From Alkalihalobacillus alcalophilus ATCC 27647 = CGMCC 1.3604 (GTDB taxonomy: Bacteria; Bacillota; Bacilli; Bacillales; Bacillaceae_D): DNA of 16,354 nt. The translations under genes and the position numbers were made by a program. Of the stretch, positions 14,415-16,354 are shown piece by piece. The stretch lies in contig NZ_ALPT02000088.1 of NCBI RefSeq assembly GCF_000292245.2, positions 1-16,354 on the forward strand. Reading direction: 5' to 3'. Below the pieces are notes generated by a model. That model worked only from the letters and a program-made list of their open reading frames with translations, searched no databases and was not told where the DNA came from. How positions within the stretch are numbered: position 1 is the stretch's first letter; each line of letters starts with the position of its first letter.

Positions 14415-15194
14415 ATGAAATTTTATCAATTATTTTATAAATCCCTTTATGATTTGAAGGTGATTGCCTATACTCGTTTACAGCCAATAACAAAGGCTTT
14501 ATTACATGTGACCGTTTTAGCACTCATAGCCTTCCTCCCATTTATTATTTCTTCTAGCTTCACCTTAAATAACCAGCTTAATCAAATTAAAGCATTAGTT
14601 GAAACGGACTTGCCTGAGTTCACAATTAATTCGAATCAACTCCATAGCAACCTTTCAGAACCTTTTGTGGAACATTCCGATGCAACTGGATTTTTAATTG
14701 TCGATCCGAATAATCAATATTCGCTCACTGAACTACATCAGTACGGGAACGGCGTTGCTTTACAAAAAAATAACTTAATCTCTTTTGCTGAAGGGCAAGC
14801 TCAAGACATTTCTTACAATCTATTAGGGGTCGAGCAGATGGGAAGTGATCAGCTCCTTGAACGAATATCTGAATTAGCTGGTTTTTTACCGATACTCTTA
14901 CCTTTAATTGGATTTTTTAATTATGTAAGTTTACTCGGCACGACTTTTTTAGGAATATCTTTGTTGGCCGTTTTAGGTTTACTACTTCGTGGCAAACGAA
15001 ACCAACTACAATATAAGCATTTGTGGAATATGAGTGCTTATTCACTTACATTACCCGTTATTTTATTCGGGTGGATTGAAGTTTTTATTCCACTATCACC
15101 ATTTTTATTAATTTTAGCAAGTATCGCCATGCTTACAGCGGTGGTTCGGAAAGTACCAATCCCTAAACCTCGAAAAGCAAAACCAACAAGTTAA
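14415..15194 (+). CDS. DUF1189 family membrane protein, YqgB-like
   Basis: The 259-residue protein has a first transmembrane helix near residues 28-47 (ALLHVTVLALIAFLPFIISS). A largely polar region of about 100 residues, probably outside the membrane, follows. Hydrophobic segments then recur at about 152-175, 180-200 and 215-245, and the tail is basic (KPRKAKPTS). This architecture and the start KFYQLFYKSLYDLKVIAYTR fit DUF1189. The B. subtilis member YqgB lies near sodA. No function is established. ATG at 14415 has AAAGGAG six bases upstream. GTG at 14412 directly before it is less well spaced. The gene is monocistronic with its own promoter candidate, and shares a terminator with the convergent NfeD gene. 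Confidence 0.82.
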   Translation: MKFYQLFYKSLYDLKVIAYTRLQPITKALLHVTVLALIAFLPFIISSSFTLNNQLNQIKALVETDLPEFTINSNQLHSNLSEPFVEHSDATGFLIVDPNNQYSLTELHQYGNGVALQKNNLISFAEGQAQDISYNLLGVEQMGSDQLLERISELAGFLPILLPLIGFFNYVSLLGTTFLGISLLAVLGLLLRGKRNQLQYKHLWNMSAYSLTLPVILFGWIEVFIPLSPFLLILASIAMLTAVVRKVPIPKPRKAKPTS

Positions 15195-15245
15195 GTCGAA
15201 ACCTCACTTGTATTGAAAAATGTCAGAGTAGTAGATAAAACAGAG

Positions 15246-15285
15246 AAAAACCTTTGAAGTCATTATTTTATCTTCAAAGGTTTTT
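15246..15285. terminator. Bidirectional terminator between the DUF1189 and nfeD-like genes
   Basis: AAAAACCTTTGAAG (15246-15259) and CTTCAAAGGTTTTT (15272-15285) form a perfect 14-bp stem with a 12-base loop. U runs occur on both strands. Confidence 0.92.
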
Positions 15286-15293
15286 TGTTTCCT

Positions 15294-15953
15294 TTATTCA
15301 ACTTCTTCTTTCTCTACCTTCTTCTCAACCCATTCTTTAATTAAAATCCTTGTACCATCTACTGAAACAACTTCTACTGGGACGTTTGCTTCAATCCACT
15401 TGTTTCCACTTGTAGCACTATAACCTTCACCATCAATTTCAACCGTACCTGTAGGGCGAAACGGACTTAACGTTTTTCCCTTCTTTCCCACAAGCTCTGT
15501 GTACTTTTCATTAATGGAGTTATAACCCATTTCGCTTGAAAGTTTATCTTTAAGGGTCATCTTATCCCACATATTCCGTGATGGGAACACTTTTAAAAAT
15601 AAGAATGAACCAAACCCTCCAATTAAAAATCCCATGGACACGAGTAAACCGTAAATCAGATTTGGAGAAGGAATTGCCAAGGCTGCAATCATGAGAATTA
15701 CACCAATGAGTGCAACAGTACCATCTGTAATGAACTTACCGTCCACTATAATAAGTGTCAAACCAATTAAATATAAGAGTACAATCCAAAAACCAACATC
15801 ACCACTTAAATGATAGGTAAAATAAGTGGCCATAATGGCAACACCTAATAATGCAAATAGCCCTTTTGCACGTACAAGCAATTCACCAAATAAAAATAAA
15901 GTCCCTAATAAAATAACGATAAATCCAATCGTTGCATGATCAAGCCATTCCAT
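15294..15953 (-). CDS. Short NfeD-type membrane protein (no protease domain)
   Basis: The 219-residue protein has four to five hydrophobic helices in residues 7-122. A soluble C-terminal domain (about 150-210) follows, with LVGKKGKTLSPFRPTGTVEI, GEGYSA and NVPVEVVSVDGTRILIKE, the pattern of the NfeD OB-fold. Long NfeD proteins also carry an N-terminal ClpP-like protease, which is absent. NfeD proteins usually work with flotillin-like proteins encoded next to them, as with yqeZ-floA in B. subtilis. No flotillin gene follows here; a terminator and a convergent gene do. ATG at 15953 has AAAGGAGG seven bases upstream. The open frame continues to 16004 but lacks such a site. A -10 box lies at 16031-16036. 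Confidence 0.82.
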   Translation of the reverse strand: MEWLDHATIGFIVILLGTLFLFGELLVRAKGLFALLGVAIMATYFTYHLSGDVGFWIVLLYLIGLTLIIVDGKFITDGTVALIGVILMIAALAIPSPNLIYGLLVSMGFLIGGFGSFLFLKVFPSRNMWDKMTLKDKLSSEMGYNSINEKYTELVGKKGKTLSPFRPTGTVEIDGEGYSATSGNKWIEANVPVEVVSVDGTRILIKEWVEKKVEKEEVE

Positions 15954-16030
15954 GCCTCTACCTCCTTTTTCTATATGTACGATTTTCATTTGAAAAAGTT
16001 TCAAAGTTTAAAAAAGGCATCGCACCTTTA

Positions 16031-16039
16031 ATTATAACA
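16031..16039 (-). promoter_or_regulatory. Extended -10 promoter candidate of the nfeD-like gene
   Basis: On the minus strand TGTTATAAT combines a perfect TATAAT with an upstream TG one base away. This can compensate for the poor -35 region 17 bases further. It is about 80 bases before the start codon. Confidence 0.5.
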
Positions 16040-16155
16040 GCTTTTTACTCGAAGTTCTAAACTTTATGAGAAGAATCCTAACTTTATAAGGTTTTTACGA
16101 TTGAAGGGAGGAGCAGTAGTCAAATCGCATGATAATCCCATTGGTGGTGGATTTT

Positions 16156-16354
16156 ATTACTTACTTTGCTTGGTTATTCGCAACGTAATTTTCCCAGCTC
16201 GGCTTTTTCATTACTTATCTCTGGTTTTTCGTACTCTAATTTTGGCAGCTCAGCTTTTTTATTACCTATTACTCGTTTTTCGCTACGTAATTTGGCCAGC
16301 TCGGCTTTTTCATTACTTATCCGCGGTTTTTCGTACTCTAATTTTGACAGCTCA
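16156..16354. repeat. Tandem repeat array, 51-bp unit, 102-bp higher-order period
   Basis: Units begin with ATTAC at 16156, 16210, 16261 and 16312, so spacings are 54, 51 and 51 bases; the array runs off the window. Units one and three share the core ACGTAATTT plus CAGCTCGGC. Units two and four share TCGTACTCTAATTTT. The repeat therefore alternates between two types with a period of about 102 bases. All spacings are multiples of three, and the minus strand stays open over most of the array. Confidence 0.85.
16174..16354 (-). CDS. C-terminal end of a possible 17-residue-repeat protein, start beyond the window
   Basis: The minus strand is open from the right edge to TAA at 16174-16176, giving about 60 residues. 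They fall into 17-residue units of the form ELxKLxxEKxxIxNxKA, alternating between a KLEYEKP type and a KLRSEKR type. The segment is rich in charged residues and could form a coiled coil. The repeat similarity continues a little past the stop codon in the same frame, which suggests either that the stop is recent or that the array is not truly coding. I do not know a function. Confidence 0.35.
   Translation of the reverse strand, partial: ELSKLEYEKPRISNEKAELAKLRSEKRVIGNKKAELPKLEYEKPEISNEKAELGKLRCE

Noticed and set aside
16129..16188. Plus-strand 19-residue hydrophobic frame near the repeats
   Set aside because: The GGAGG upstream is about 15 bases from the ATG, too far, and the frame enters the repeat array.
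16156..16354. CRISPR array as an explanation for the repeats
   Set aside because: The units are directly adjacent, with no unique spacers between conserved repeats, and similarity covers the whole 51 bases.

Overview
The window looks like a chromosomal segment of a low-GC, spore-forming Bacillaceae bacterium, possibly a relative of the alkaliphilic or halotolerant bacilli. This is inferred from A+T-rich intergenic DNA, strong AGGAGG-type ribosome binding sites, sigma-A promoters, U-tailed terminators and Bacillus-type tRNAs. The order sodA - YqgE-like transporter - pbpA, with rpmG nearby, matches from memory the B. subtilis sodA-yqgE-pbpA neighbourhood. Here the space between pbpA and rpmG holds an alpha-glucan gene cluster.

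Layout, left to right. 1-c.780: the 5' part of an IS200/IS605-type tnpB (minus strand, cut by the window edge) and its left flank. 860-1178: two terminators, then rpmG (ribosomal protein L33) with a clear promoter. 1203-7836: a four-gene minus-strand operon. In transcription order it encodes an HTH-DUF4912 protein, a GH57 branching-enzyme/GT4 glycosyltransferase fusion, a nucleotidyltransferase with a degenerate phosphomannomutase domain, and a short GH15 N-domain-like protein without a catalytic barrel. 7837-8273: a divergent regulatory region with a sigma-A promoter, two Spo0A-box matches, a cre-like site and a 14-bp palindrome. 8274-8621: a small membrane-anchored coiled-coil/HTH protein on the plus strand. 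8668-10740: pbpA (class B PBP). 10786-11052: a structured RNA with a near-consensus promoter, recognised as 6S RNA. 11130-12425: MFS transporter. 12688-13296: sodA. 13778-14149: a tRNA operon (Asn, Met, Ile2, Ser) with promoter and terminator. 14415-15194: DUF1189 membrane protein. 15294-15953: short NfeD-type protein. 16156-16354: 51-bp tandem repeats that encode a 17-residue peptide repeat on the minus strand and run off the window.

How the parts fit together. The alpha-glucan operon could activate a sugar, polymerise it (GT4), branch it (GH57) and possibly bind or trim the product. Spo0A-like and CcpA-like sites in its control region suggest, as inference only, a polyglucan made under sporulation or carbon-status control. 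This cluster is the best candidate for an under-described system. The rest is mostly housekeeping (ribosome, 6S RNA, cell wall, oxidative defence, tRNAs), plus one transposon-derived gene and one repeat array.
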